A stretch of DNA of 27,624 nucleotides, from the NCBI GenBank assembly GCA_033557685.1, contig JAWQRN010000630.1, forward strand, positions 1-27,624, read 5' to 3'. Made by a program: the position numbers and the translations under genes. The DNA comes from Sperchopsis tessellata. Taxonomy: Eukaryota > Arthropoda > Insecta > Coleoptera > Hydrophilidae. Below, piece by piece: positions 1-9,189 of this stretch (position 1 is its first letter; each line of letters opens with the position of its first letter). The notes beneath the pieces are model-generated. The model did no database searches. It was not told the DNA's origin and saw only the letters and a program-made list of their open reading frames with translations.

Positions 1-134
1 AATGAGAATGAGAATGAGAATGAGAATGAGAATGAGAATGAGAATGAGAATGAGAATGAGAATGAGAATGAGAATGACAATGACAATGACAATGACAATG
101 ACAATGACAATGAGAATGAGAATGAGAATGAGAG
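1..134. repeat. Hexanucleotide array (AATGAG)n with an (AATGAC)n core
   Basis: The window opens inside a perfect 6-bp array: 12 AATGAG units, then 6 AATGAC units (73-108), then 4 AATGAG units, followed by a partial AG. The left end is cut by the window edge, so the true length is unknown. Because the unit is 6 bp, frame 1 reads as alternating Asn-Glu, then Asn-Asp, and stays open to a TAG at 256-258. It has no start codon and no recognisable continuation, so I treat it as a microsatellite rather than a coding exon. Confidence 0.95.
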
Positions 135-1234
135 AATTTGTCTTAAACAGGTTCTTTTTCAATTTTCCTACATAAAAAGCTCAAGGAGATACTTGATTTC
201 AGAAGCACCTTTAAGTTTTCTAGAAAGCTTTTCGTTGACGATATCTTTTGCAATGTAGCTGGCGATGTTCGTAATGGGGAAGAGATACTGGTCTCATTAA
301 CAACCTTCATCCAAATTTTACCTTCACTTCTGAGTTTAAGGTGGATAGATTCCTCGATTTAATATCGATAATTTAACTGTAACTAAAGACAAAATACAAA
401 TACCTTTTTAGTCTAACCACTCTTGGAATTATTTTTTCATCACTTGTTTTCAATCCCCTTGTGGCTCAGGTCTTTCTATCTAGAGTTTTACAATATTTTG
501 CAGGTTATGCATGTGAATAGTTAGAATAGCCTTATTCCTATTGTTCGCATGGCATACGATAAGGAATTAGAAAATATTTTTATAAATTTATAACCGGCAT
601 CTACATCTTCGGATAGATATAAATCCACCCAATAATATAAACTACTCATAATAGACTATGTATAAAATTTAACATATATCAGAGCCGGATCAAGAGTGAG
701 GTGAGTGCGGTACTCGCCTCCGGTGAAAGGCGCAAGGGGCGTGAAAATGAGAAGTAATTTAGAAAAATATGATAATGAAATTAACAGCAAAGTGTAGCAA
801 ATAAGTAAACGCAGTTGCACAAGTTGCAATATTATGCCAATTATCACACATAAAGTTAATTATTTCTTTGTTGGCAGTACCTTGTGCTGGCAGTATGTCA
901 GTTGAAAAAAGTTGAGCTGTTGGTTATGGTAGTACTGGTTTTAACTTTACGTATATTGTTGATGAGCCTGTAACGAAATTATTCTGGACAGTTTTTTGAT
1001 ATCTATAGTTATACATTTTACGGTTTTCTTTGTAAATATTGTTCTATATCTTTTATTTTTCGTAGAGGATGAATAATCTTACACTCTTACTCAGACCACC
1101 GCCAGCCCGTGCCTACGGGAAGAGCAGGATTCCTACCGACTTAAACCACACCCTCGGTCATCTTGTGCATCATACTAGAACCGCTTTGGCATTTCTTCAG
1201 TGTGAAGGCTGTATTCTGTTCATAGTAGATAAAT
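135..1234. other. No gene recognised; AT-rich with one GC-richer patch
   Basis: Short frames only. The patch around 685-745 is clearly richer in G and C than its surroundings and may be part of a dispersed repeat, but I cannot name it. At 823-839 a short string ending in ATTATGCCA resembles two direct copies near 8134 and 8174. No tRNA, splice structure or promoter is evident. Confidence 0.5.
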
Positions 1235-1545
1235 GTGTCCATCATCTCCTGCTATCTTTCTCTTTGGTCTCAATAATTTCTCGTACCACGTTACATGTTT
1301 GTGTCCAGGTTACTTTCGACACAATTAATCCTACTATTATGTTTTATGTAGTGAATGTCCTTATAGTTGCTCTGGTATACTTTCTTCTGACTTCATTCCA
1401 TCTGGAGAATACGAAAAACGTATGTTCTCTGTCACCTATCTCCCCATAGTAGTCTGCTATCGCCCTTTTAATTTCTTTCCTAATCTTTTTTTGTGTTCGT
1501 ATCGTGATTAAAAATTTCCTTCTTTGTCAAGAGAGCCTAGCCGTT
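1235..1545 (-). pseudogene. LINE 3' end remnant (zinc-knuckle region after reverse transcriptase)
   Basis: On the minus strand, 1454-1380 reads YYGEIGDREHTFFVFSRW followed by NEVRRK. This matches the pattern C-x2-C-x5-H-T-x-F-x-C-x-RW found at the C-terminus of several non-LTR retrotransposon polyproteins (R1 and related clades), with the expected cysteines replaced by Tyr and Phe. A second frame at about 1335-1235 reads VGLIVSKVTWTQTCNVVREI then a Lys/Glu-rich stretch, like the helical tail of the same region. Just upstream near 1530-1500, KEIFNHDTNTKK resembles the linker that precedes this domain. Frames change between the blocks and stops are frequent, so this is a decayed fragment. No reverse transcriptase core is visible farther upstream (1545-2010). 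Confidence 0.5.
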
Positions 1546-2694
1546 AGGTCATGATAGCAATCTCCCTTTTCTGTTTGTTCTGGTTTTAGAGTCCTTTTCT
1601 GCCTCCAAATCTCTCTATCGCTCTTCTTACCGCTCCACAGTTAGTGTTGCCAGTCCTCCAGTCTTCGAAAAGTTTCTTCTTCCTAGGCTTCCTCTGTTAT
1701 GACATTGAAGCGATCCCAGGTAATATATTGGGTGAGGTTTTTTCTTCTACTGATTTTCCTTTAGGCTTACTTGTACTCCTAACACTGCGTGTTATTTATG
1801 CCCTGTCAGAGGGTGTCTACTTCTTGTTTGAGCCTCTTTTTATTCGATTTATTTTCGAAACGTTTCGTTATCCGCTTGACCTCCTTTTTTTATTTTTTCT
1901 TAGATGGTTTGTGTGGTCATCCCATGCGTGGTGCCGTCCATTCCACGGTTATTATCAAGTATACATAAGTACAGAAAAGTGCCAGGGGGGGGGCTCCAAG
2001 AGATGGTAACTTGAGAACTATCATTCCAATTAATATGTTTAGGGCGATTATAAACCTCAGTGACCTTCATGAAATTTCTGGGAGGAGAAGGACTCTCGAG
2101 CTGAAACTTTAATATCTTCAAATAGGTATGTGGTATTCACTATTTATGACGAAGTTAAGCTACGGAAAGTTGAGTAATATGATCAAGACGAGTACAGTAC
2201 AGTACAGCGGTCCGTCTTTAGCGAATAGCAATCAAACGCTTGATTTCTCCGATGTAGACCATAGGCACAAGGGACCTGGTAAAACTCTCATCTTTGCAAC
2301 AGGACGATAATTTTTGAAGAAAAGAATGTTTAATGCATTCGTTGAAATAAAATCACTCGCTTTGAATATGTCGCTTGCAACAGCGGACTAGAAGTTGGCA
2401 GTTTTCAGAGCTTCTAAATATTCCACAATGGAAAAATTTGGTGACAAATTTATCATCTCATATCCTCGCATCTCAATAATAATCTGTCCTTTAAAAGGAG
2501 TCAAACTTTACGTAACCACGGAAACGTGTTCCTGTTCAATCCATAATTTCCAAGATAGAAAATGCCATTCAAATTTTTTCACCAGAGACCTCGAATAGGA
2601 TTTGGCATAAGATAGCTCCATTCCAATCTAAACAAATACTAGTAGAAAGTACTCATGAGCGCAAACGTAATGAGATGTTTTTGTTATGGCGGTT
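1546..2694. other. No gene recognised
   Basis: A 121-codon plus-strand frame at 1644-2009 is rich in Leu, Phe and Ile. It has no family motif and lies opposite sequence that may belong to the same decayed LINE as the remnant at 1235-1545. A run of eight or more G at about 1984-1992 and a short GTACA tandem near 2190-2205 are the only local oddities. Nothing here supports a host exon. Confidence 0.45.
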
Positions 2695-3713
2695 AAGGGC
2701 AACGTTGTAGTTATCAGGGATCGTCAGATGGACTATATCAAGATTTTAGATCTTTTGCATGATTCCATATATAAACGTCTAACGTTAAATTTTACATAAA
2801 AATAGAGAAATTATTCACGAATATCATAATTCTTCAACCTATTATTATTACTTCACTTACATAGAAATTGTCTTGATTCCTCATCCCCTTACTAAATTTG
2901 TAGGACGATCTGATTGCAAATATACAAAACTCAGTTACGTAGATGACACGTTTTTTATACATTTGTTGTGGTGACATGCACTAGATACCTTTCCTAATCA
3001 CATAAATGCACAATACCTTATTATTTGTTCTACGATGGAAATTGAGTCATCAGATTTCCTTCCTTTCCTAGATGTATTTTTGAAAAGAATATCCTACGGT
3101 TCACTTCTTCATTATGTTTATCTTACGCTCACACACTCATACCAATATTAGGGACTTGCATGCAATGTCACATCTTCACCCCTGTCAGAAAATATGTGTG
3201 ATTAATTATCTCTTACAGCGATCTTTAAAATTGTGTGCCACAACTTGCCCAGGAGTTGCGGACAATCTGCGATGAGTTTTTATCCAATGGATATAATTTG
3301 TCTGACACCAGACGAGCTATTGCTACGTTTCAGGAATTCACCTATCGCTATCAAAAATACTCATTAAGTGAAAGCAACAGCTTAGCCCGCATAATAAGAA
3401 CATTTGCAATCAAAACAGTATTCTATCTAATCCAAAAGATATCTCAAGTTTTCCCTTCATCAAAATATGTTATCCAATTGTAAAGCAAAGAGGTTTATCA
3501 GGTATGGTCTATATTGGAGAAACCAAGCGCACGATTTCTTCTTTTTTTAGGGAACACAAATGCTATGCTTGTCTTGGTCATATTGTTCAACCCGCCATGG
3601 CCGACTATCGTCATCAAACAGGTCATACCATTATGTACGAAGATATTAAAGACTTAGCTAGAGGACCTTCTTATTTCCCTAATAAATTCAGAGACGCCGT
3701 TAGACGTTTATAA
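2695..3713 (+). pseudogene. Penelope-like element 1: decayed reverse transcriptase plus GIY-YIG endonuclease
   Basis: Three blocks lie in the order expected for a Penelope-like retroelement. At 2695-2799 the frame reads KGNVVVIRDRQMDYIKILDL and then LLHDSIYKRL, the segment that precedes the reverse transcriptase fingers. At 2936-3150 the palm motif YVDDT appears, followed by TMEIESSDFLPFLDVFLKR, the conserved block after the active site. This frame carries one TGA and ends in TAG. At 3504-3713 a clean frame begins with VYIGETKRTISSFFREHK and contains the later A-x-H/GH-type segment (MADYRHQTGHTI), which is the GIY-YIG domain. Between the first two blocks only about 135 bp remain, far too little for the fingers and the upstream palm, so an internal deletion is likely. 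The element type is secure; the exact ends are not. Confidence 0.85.
3504..3713 (+). pseudogene. GIY-YIG endonuclease domain of Penelope-like element 1
   Basis: This 70-codon open frame holds the half of the domain containing YIG (VYIGETKR), the Arg in the following helix and a downstream EHK. Late conserved residues of Penelope-type endonucleases are also readable (GHTIMYEDIKDLARG). The domain nicks target DNA to prime reverse transcription. The leading GIY half is not readable immediately upstream, so a frameshift or loss occurs before 3504. The frame ends in TAA at 3711-3713. Confidence 0.8.
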
Positions 3714-5533
3714 TCGCGTGAGCTAGAATGAGATGGGTTATAGTTTTTATCTTACAGTCGATTGGAGGTCCAACAAGCTCGTTTCTATCCACGTATACTC
3801 AATAATGACCATCCGATTCCGAGATAATAACCAACTTAATGCAACGGTGCCTCCAATCCTTGCTTATAGAAGCACAATCCAGCCAAGTCCTTGGTTTTAG
3901 AGAAGTGACATGCGACTAGCAAAATTAGGAACAAAAATTATAAGCGGGAACATCCGGCTACATCAAATTCCCAGAAGGCCACAAAGATAAACCTCCCTGG
4001 GTGGAAGACTAAATGCTCCTCTAACCTTGAGAGGGGTCAGACCTCAACATTAACAAATTAAAAAAAAACTAACATAATTAACAGTACACTACCACATAAT
4101 CATTTAGCCAATATCTTCAACTAATAAAATATATTCGTATTACAACATATAACCAAACCAGAAGAAATAGCAGTCATCACCTACCAACCATCAACACACG
4201 AACCCTGCAGCCGGACGACACGATGAAGGACACCAGCAGCTTTGCTTCCGCTCGTCAACAACAGCTAAATCCTTTTCGACCCAGTCTACGTCATACAAAT
4301 TCACCCGCCAAAAAAGCCGTAAATGCTACCTAGGTTACCATTGTAGTCCGGAGCAGTGTATTAAGTTCATTCCTTGAAGTAACGTCACTAACCGTGTAAA
4401 TGTCCCTCGAAATATTAAAGGAAATGTCGGCACTTTTCGAGGCTATACACGGTTTCCATCTAAGAAAAATATTCAATAGATTTCTATGGTTATTATTAAT
4501 CGTATATAAAAACTATTTTCAGGTAAATACAACATACAAGAAATCTTTTTCATTTAATATGATTCGCCTTAGTTTTACGCTAAGAAACGATTTTAAGGTA
4601 TTTTCAATGACATATATCTTTTCGATGCCACTCGTATTTATGTAATTATTAATACTATTCAACAAAAAAAAACGTCATTTCAGATGATGATATTTTTATT
4701 AACTACGGAATACATTTTATGTTTCACTTTCTATGTGTTACTTTCAGACCAGCGATTTCTAGCATGAATGATTTATTATAAGTTTCTTACTAATTCTTTA
4801 TAATTACAACCTTAATATATGATTAGTACGTACTTTCCAGAGGCTTTTCATATGATGGTTTGAGTACTAAGAAAATTTACGAAATACCTAATTTCTTTGG
4901 ACATTCCAAAACGTAGTAAATATTTTTAAGACAGACACCCATTAAAACACTTGATTTGATTTATAATAGTCACATTTACATAATTATATGTAAATTTTAA
5001 CATTTTTTATGGCACGCAATTCATATCTACTTATGCAAATGTTTGAGGTCAAACTTTAACAAAATTAAGTTTGTTTATGTTCGCTTCCGGAAATTTAATG
5101 TTCTTGAACAGTTCAACAGCTTTATGCTCCGACCTATAATTACATCCCAAATCGAAACAAGATAATTGAAACATACAGGTGGCCTATGATTTTCTCTAAA
5201 TACCTTACGAAGTTAAATAATAAATCTTTAACGATCATTTACTGCACGCCATAAATACATTTATTGGCGCTCTAACGAGGCTGTCATTTTTAAAATATAA
5301 CTGAAGATTGGTAATAAGTAATAAAATGTATTTGTATGCTATGTTCTTATATTTGTGTTCTTCTGATTAGCTAATTTAATGGTTATTAGAACGAGTAGGA
5401 ACTAATAAAACCACAGCTATAGCTAGTTGGAGTTGATATGGTGGATTGGAATTATAAATGGATGTACTGCTATTAAAACAGTTAATAATGTAGAGACGGT
5501 TAGAACTTATGAAACACATGGAGGAAAACTATA
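3714..5533. other. No gene recognised
   Basis: About 1.8 kb without a motif I can name. 3740-4060 and 4190-4350 are less AT-rich than the rest and could be the 3' part of the preceding Penelope-like element or another repeat. From 4400 the sequence is AT-rich with only short frames, such as an 81-codon frame at 4400-4645 that shows no family signature. Confidence 0.45.
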
Positions 5534-5560
5534 CAGCGTGATTCAAATTCGAGGGTTCAC
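5534..5560 (+). repeat. Copy A of a short direct motif (GTGATTCAAATT...GAGGG)
   Basis: Reads CAGCGTGATTCAAATTCGAG then GGTTCAC. A close relative in the same orientation lies at 5854-5877. The pair flanks the MITE at 5648-5787. Such strings can be transposon termini, but no complete element is defined here. Confidence 0.5.
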
Positions 5561-5639
5561 ATAAGAATCTCGAAAACGGTAATAACAGTTAACATGTTGT
5601 ACAATGTGTAGGTACTACGTTTTGAAATAACTACTAATA

Positions 5640-5795
5640 CGCCAGATCAGAGTTTTTCAACCGGTGGGTTCCGGGACACTAATGTGCCGCAAGATTTTGA
5701 TATAAAGTAATAAAAATAATTATGTGGCTTAGAATAATAGTAATTAGTTTTAGTGTGCACCAACATAAATAATGTTGAAAACCTCTGCGCAAGAT
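5640..5795. mobile_element. hAT-type MITE with 8-bp target site duplication
   Basis: The element proper is 5648-5787 (140 bp). It begins CAGAGTTTTTCAAC and ends with GTTGAAAACCTCTG, whose reverse complement is CAGAGGTTTTCAAC, so the terminal repeats match at 13 of 14 positions. It is flanked by CGCCAGAT (5640-5647) and CGCAAGAT (5788-5795), an 8-bp duplication with one difference. Termini starting CAG and 8-bp duplications are the hallmark of the hAT superfamily. The 5' part (TTTTTCAACCGGTGGG) resembles the widespread hAT terminal sequence with a TTCTCAACC-like core. It encodes no transposase, so it is non-autonomous. Confidence 0.85.
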
Positions 5796-5853
5796 GTTGC
5801 AAGTGACAATTATAGTTGTACTTCGGTATATCAAAACACACAACATTTCATAT

Positions 5854-5877
5854 ACCAGGTGATTCAAATTAGAGGGG
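5854..5877 (+). repeat. Copy B of the GTGATTCAAATT motif
   Basis: Reads ACCAGGTGATTCAAATTAGA then GGGG, matching copy A at 5534-5560 over GTGATTCAAATTnGAGGG with one variable base. Same orientation, about 320 bp apart, with the hAT-type MITE between them. Confidence 0.5.
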
Positions 5878-6446
5878 CAGCCGCACAGGGATCTCTGGAA
5901 GGGTAAGCACTATGAAAGTGAATTTCAAAGTAATATAATTTGATGGTCATTTTAAATCGCAAAAGAGTTTTACTTATCTTCATTTCTTTCAAAAATATTT
6001 ACTATGATAACTATACATTGCCTGCATTTCAGCATCAAATATTTCTTGTGGTGACTAGTGCTGCACCTTACTTGTTGATTTTAAATAAATTCACGTTCTT
6101 GTCACTATTATTGAAAAAGTCACACCGATCCTTAAAATAGAGCGCTGACTTATACGAGGGGAATTTTTTATGTTATTTACCTAACTATGCGAGCAAAATG
6201 CTATCGTGATAATTTTGTTACGTCAAATCTTTGTAATATTTTAGAGTATAACCTCCAAGTTTAGTTCAAATCACTTAACATTTGTCATTTCTATATAGAA
6301 TTAAATGTGTAAAATGGAGTGATTTTAAACTTGAGCACAGGAGAGTCATGAATTTTAAATCGAAAGAAGGCAATAGCCCAAAGAATATGCATAAGATAAT
6401 GGTGGCTGTATAAGAGAAAAATAGCACGTCCTATTTTCAAATTAAA
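5878..6446. other. No gene recognised
   Basis: AT-rich. A 66-codon frame at 5940-6140 has no motif. Nothing else can be supported. Confidence 0.45.
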
Positions 6447-6755
6447 TTTTGGTGTAAGCAATTCAAATGAAGCAGGGAATCCATTTATGATGAGACAAAG
6501 TGCGGAAGACCTTAGGAGGTATGAACACAGGAGACCATCAGAAAGTTCAAGATTTTGCGTTAACTGTTCGTCGAGTGTTAGATTCAGTTAATATAAGAGA
6601 AATATTAACATCAGAAACAACTATTATTAAGGTCCTGCATGAAGATTTGGTGGTGAGCGAATTGTGGGCACTGCAGATACCCAGGCTGCTCAATCCAAAA
6701 CAAAAATTTTGTAGGCGACAAATTTGCCAAATATTCCAAGACCTGCATCACTAGG
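6447..6755 (+). pseudogene. Mariner-type transposase, N-terminal DNA-binding fragment
   Basis: The first frame reads FWCKQFK, a stop, then SRESIYDETKCGRP. This is the W-x-K-x-F-K-x-G-R-x-x-x-x-D-x-x-x-x-GRP pattern that joins the two helix-turn-helix halves in mariner transposases. A shifted frame from 6500 then continues with a helix-rich segment ending VLHEDLVVSELWALQIPRLL and NPKQKFCRRQIC. That matches the position where mariners carry LHE-x-L-x-x-x-K-x-x-x-x-x-VP-x-x-L-T-x-x-QK-x-x-R. The catalytic half is absent: the sequence passes directly into the envelope-like remnant at about 6800. It differs from the mariner at 20.4 kb, so it is a separate family or a much older copy. Confidence 0.7.
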
Positions 6756-6799
6756 ACCCACCGATAAAATAAAATTCTTAATAATACTTAATTCAACAA

Positions 6800-7762
6800 T
6801 GAAACACAATTTCTAGCACATAACCTGCTAATATTAAAATACAGAATTTTACAAATTGAAAGTGCAATTAATAAAACCTTTTTACATAATTTAGATGAAT
6901 ACTAAAATTCAAACCGTCTTTTCTCAAATTATAAGCATCTTTCACATAATTTATTATAAATTAGAAAAGATAGAAGTTGTAACACCATTTTAAAAACTGA
7001 ATACTTTCCACAATTCAATAAGAGATCCTGATGAATTTCTACATGAAATAATATATATCAGTAAAATCCTAAAACACAACAAATTTCCATTTAAAATAAA
7101 ACATAAAGATATTTTACTTCTTGAAGGATCCCTATATATAAAGAGATATATGAAATGAAAGAAAATAATATTCATATTTGAAATTCCTATAGAGGAAACC
7201 GAAGGTTATGATTATTACCAACTTTTCCCAATTCCGGTACCATCCCAAGGTAAATTTAAAACAATAATTCCTTATTCAACATATTCATTAATAAATAAAT
7301 ATTATTTTGCATTTCAAACTGTAAACTGTAATGAAATTTTTGAAGACAAATTTCTATGTGAAAATGTTCATGTAAATGAAAAACAGATTGGTCAAGTGAA
7401 ATTCAATTGATAAAGTATCAAAACAAAATAAGTAAATGTAAGGCAATTGCTTTTTCTCTACTAAATGTTAAAATTCGGAAATGACGATAAAATAGATGGA
7501 TTATTTTAACACCTTTTAATTAAAATAATAAAGCCCTTAAAAATTGTAATAAAGATAAAAATAATGTACCATTGACTGAAACTTTCTTGATAGAAAAAAT
7601 AGTGATTATTAACAAATGAAATAAATTGATGAAATTAAGAACGTTCCACTAAATATAAATAATATTAGTATATATGCTGTATTTTTGTATGTACTAGTAA
7701 TTTTATTAATATTATTTGTAACTTATTGTAAATGTATAAGAATAAAATATTTTAAAGTTAAT
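6800..7762 (+). pseudogene. Errantivirus-like envelope (env) remnant, transmembrane-subunit half
   Basis: Several blocks in order resemble the C-terminal part of the envelope protein of insect errantiviruses (Ty3/Gypsy-type LTR elements with env). 6820-6930 is a heptad-like helical segment. 7020-7140 and 7165-7410 contain a short hydrophobic strand, a Pro-rich LFPIP-type motif and paired cysteines. 7530-7610 is a shorter cysteine-containing block. An open frame at 7625-7762 holds a strongly hydrophobic span of roughly 20 residues (about 7664-7730), followed by a Cys/Arg/Lys tail like a membrane anchor and short cytoplasmic end. The family protein mediates membrane fusion for virus-like particles. 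Here several frameshifts and stops separate the blocks, and no gag or pol is visible upstream, so it is a dead fossil. The call rests on motif order, not an alignment. Confidence 0.6.
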
Positions 7763-7799
7763 TAAATTAAATATATTGAATTAAATAAATTATCGTCCA

Positions 7800-8140
7800 C
7801 AGTCAATGTGAACCCTATTGCCCTTGACTCATACGGCATAAGGAATGTCAGCAGTATTATCGATGCGACTAAACATAAACATATACGTAACGTCTATAAA
7901 TAAAAAGTTAATAAATAGATAGGTAGACCATTGTTATTTAGCAGTTATATAGAGAGCATAGCTAGCAGTCGGTCATATAATAATCATTATTATATCCTTA
8001 GACTTAAATTCAATTATTGTTGTAGAAAAACTTAGAATAAACAAATTGTGTAAAAATAAATTGTTTTTTTAAGAAGTGATTTTCAAAAGAAGGACCAAAA
8101 CTAACTAGGGCGTTATATAATGTGGCACCGTCGAATTGCA
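7800..8140 (+). repeat. Possible LTR and primer-binding-like site next to the env remnant
   Basis: After the env remnant there is a TATA-like string (TATAAATA, 7895-7902), a polyadenylation-type AATAAA (8036-8041), and then TGGCACCGTCGAATTG at 8123-8138. The last string begins with TGG and resembles the tRNA-primed binding site that follows a 5' LTR in Gypsy-type elements. If this is a 3' LTR, a primer-binding site directly after it would be unexpected. Neither LTR boundary nor target duplication could be fixed, because only one copy is present. This is a suggestion only. Confidence 0.25.
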
Positions 8141-8191
8141 AAATTATACCAGATTAATCTGCTGGTAGCAATTCATTGTAAAATTATGCCA
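8134..8191 (+). repeat. Pair of imperfect direct repeats (AATTGCAAAATTATACCA)
   Basis: 8134-8151 reads AATTGCAAAATTATACCA and 8174-8191 reads CATTGTAAAATTATGCCA, matching at 15 of 18 positions. A third related string, GTTGCAATATTATGCCA, lies at 823-839. They follow the primer-binding-like site and could be part of a retroelement leader. Confidence 0.6.
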
Positions 8192-8519
8192 CTAGGCCAA
8201 AAAGCCCAGTAAGTTAGTATCTAAGTGTATGTCTGTCGGATGACAAGTGTCCTACGAATAAATGGTAACTAATTAAACTTCCTTTTAAATAGCAGCTTAA
8301 ATTAAAAACAACCTTCCATTTGTGAGAGATAGTAAATTTTATATTTTCGACTAAACTAAAATAGTTATCTAAAGTGGAAATGAGAATATTAAAACCATTT
8401 TTTAATGAATACAAAGCACCAATCAAACAGCAGTTTTTTTTAAATTCCCAAGTAACTCGGAAATATTAATAGATATTTAATTTTTATTTTGATAAAATTT
8501 TCTTAAAAAAATTTGAAAT
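8192..8519. other. No gene recognised
   Basis: AT-rich sequence between the possible retroelement leader and the LINE fragment. No gag-like frame follows the primer-binding-like site. Confidence 0.4.
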
Positions 8520-9180
8520 AGACGGCTTCTTTGGAGTGTTTAAGGGAGCATGGTTTTCAATGGAGCCTAGTAAATTTATATATTTTGAAAGTAAGGCATC
8601 AATTATACAAGGCTGTGTGATGTACCCTTGGCTATTTAATATTTAATTGATAATTTTATCCATGTAGGTTGCATAGAAAGGGAGGAATGAAATGTAACAT
8701 TTGTGTTTAAAAATGAGTTAGTGAGTAGGAAGAATATTTGAGCAAGTGGACAAGTTTTCATACCCAGGGAGCATGTTTTCAAGAAATATAATCATTGAAT
8801 AGTAGGTTTAAAAATAGATGAAGGATTGGAAATTACCTAGAGCTATGTGTATGTTTACAAAGAATTCAGCAAAACAGGCTACATTGGAGGAAGATAAATG
8901 CAATGGGTATGGAATACTTAGACGAGTATGGGCTACTTAGACGTGTATACAATAAGATACTGATTAATAAGGTTATAATTTTATGGCTGTTGAATGAATA
9001 TGCTGTGAGTGTATCTGCACACAATTACAAAACAGATATATATATATATATATATATAGGTGTGATGGATTGTAGACATCTAGACCTAAGGAAAGTAGTT
9101 AGGAAAGAGGCATGAAGTTAGTAGAAGCTAAAGAAGTTTGTCATTACTGGTAGGAACTGAGAAGGTTTTTTAAACGGATG
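8520..9180 (+). pseudogene. RTE-like LINE fragment: reverse transcriptase end and C-terminus
   Basis: At 8602-8643 the frame reads IIQGCVMYPWLFNI, the reverse transcriptase motif normally seen as VRQGCVMSPWLFN. At 8740-8787 a different frame reads EQVDKFSYPGSMFSRN, the E-x-VD-x-F-x-YLGS-x-F/I block downstream of the active site. At 8896-8935 the frame reads NAMGMEYLDEYG, like the later N-x-VEM-x-YLRR segment, and 9068-9112 (MDCRHLDLRKVVRKEA) resembles the far C-terminus. The FADD active-site block expected between the first two motifs is missing, so an internal deletion is likely. These elements are often annotated as endonuclease-reverse transcriptase; the RTE clade is my best guess, not certain. 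An AT microsatellite (9036-9058) has expanded inside it. Confidence 0.65.
9036..9058. repeat. (AT)n microsatellite
   Basis: Uninterrupted AT dinucleotides inside the LINE C-terminal region. Confidence 0.95.
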
Positions 9181-9189
9181 TCCGATAAA

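Noticed and set aside
1..134. CRISPR array
   Set aside because: The repeats are 6 bp with no spacers and the genome is eukaryotic; it is a microsatellite.
1644..2009. 121-codon hydrophobic plus-strand frame resembling a membrane protein
   Set aside because: It has no family motif and the hydrophobicity follows from a T-rich strand. The neighbouring minus strand shows LINE traces, so this is probably an antisense shadow.
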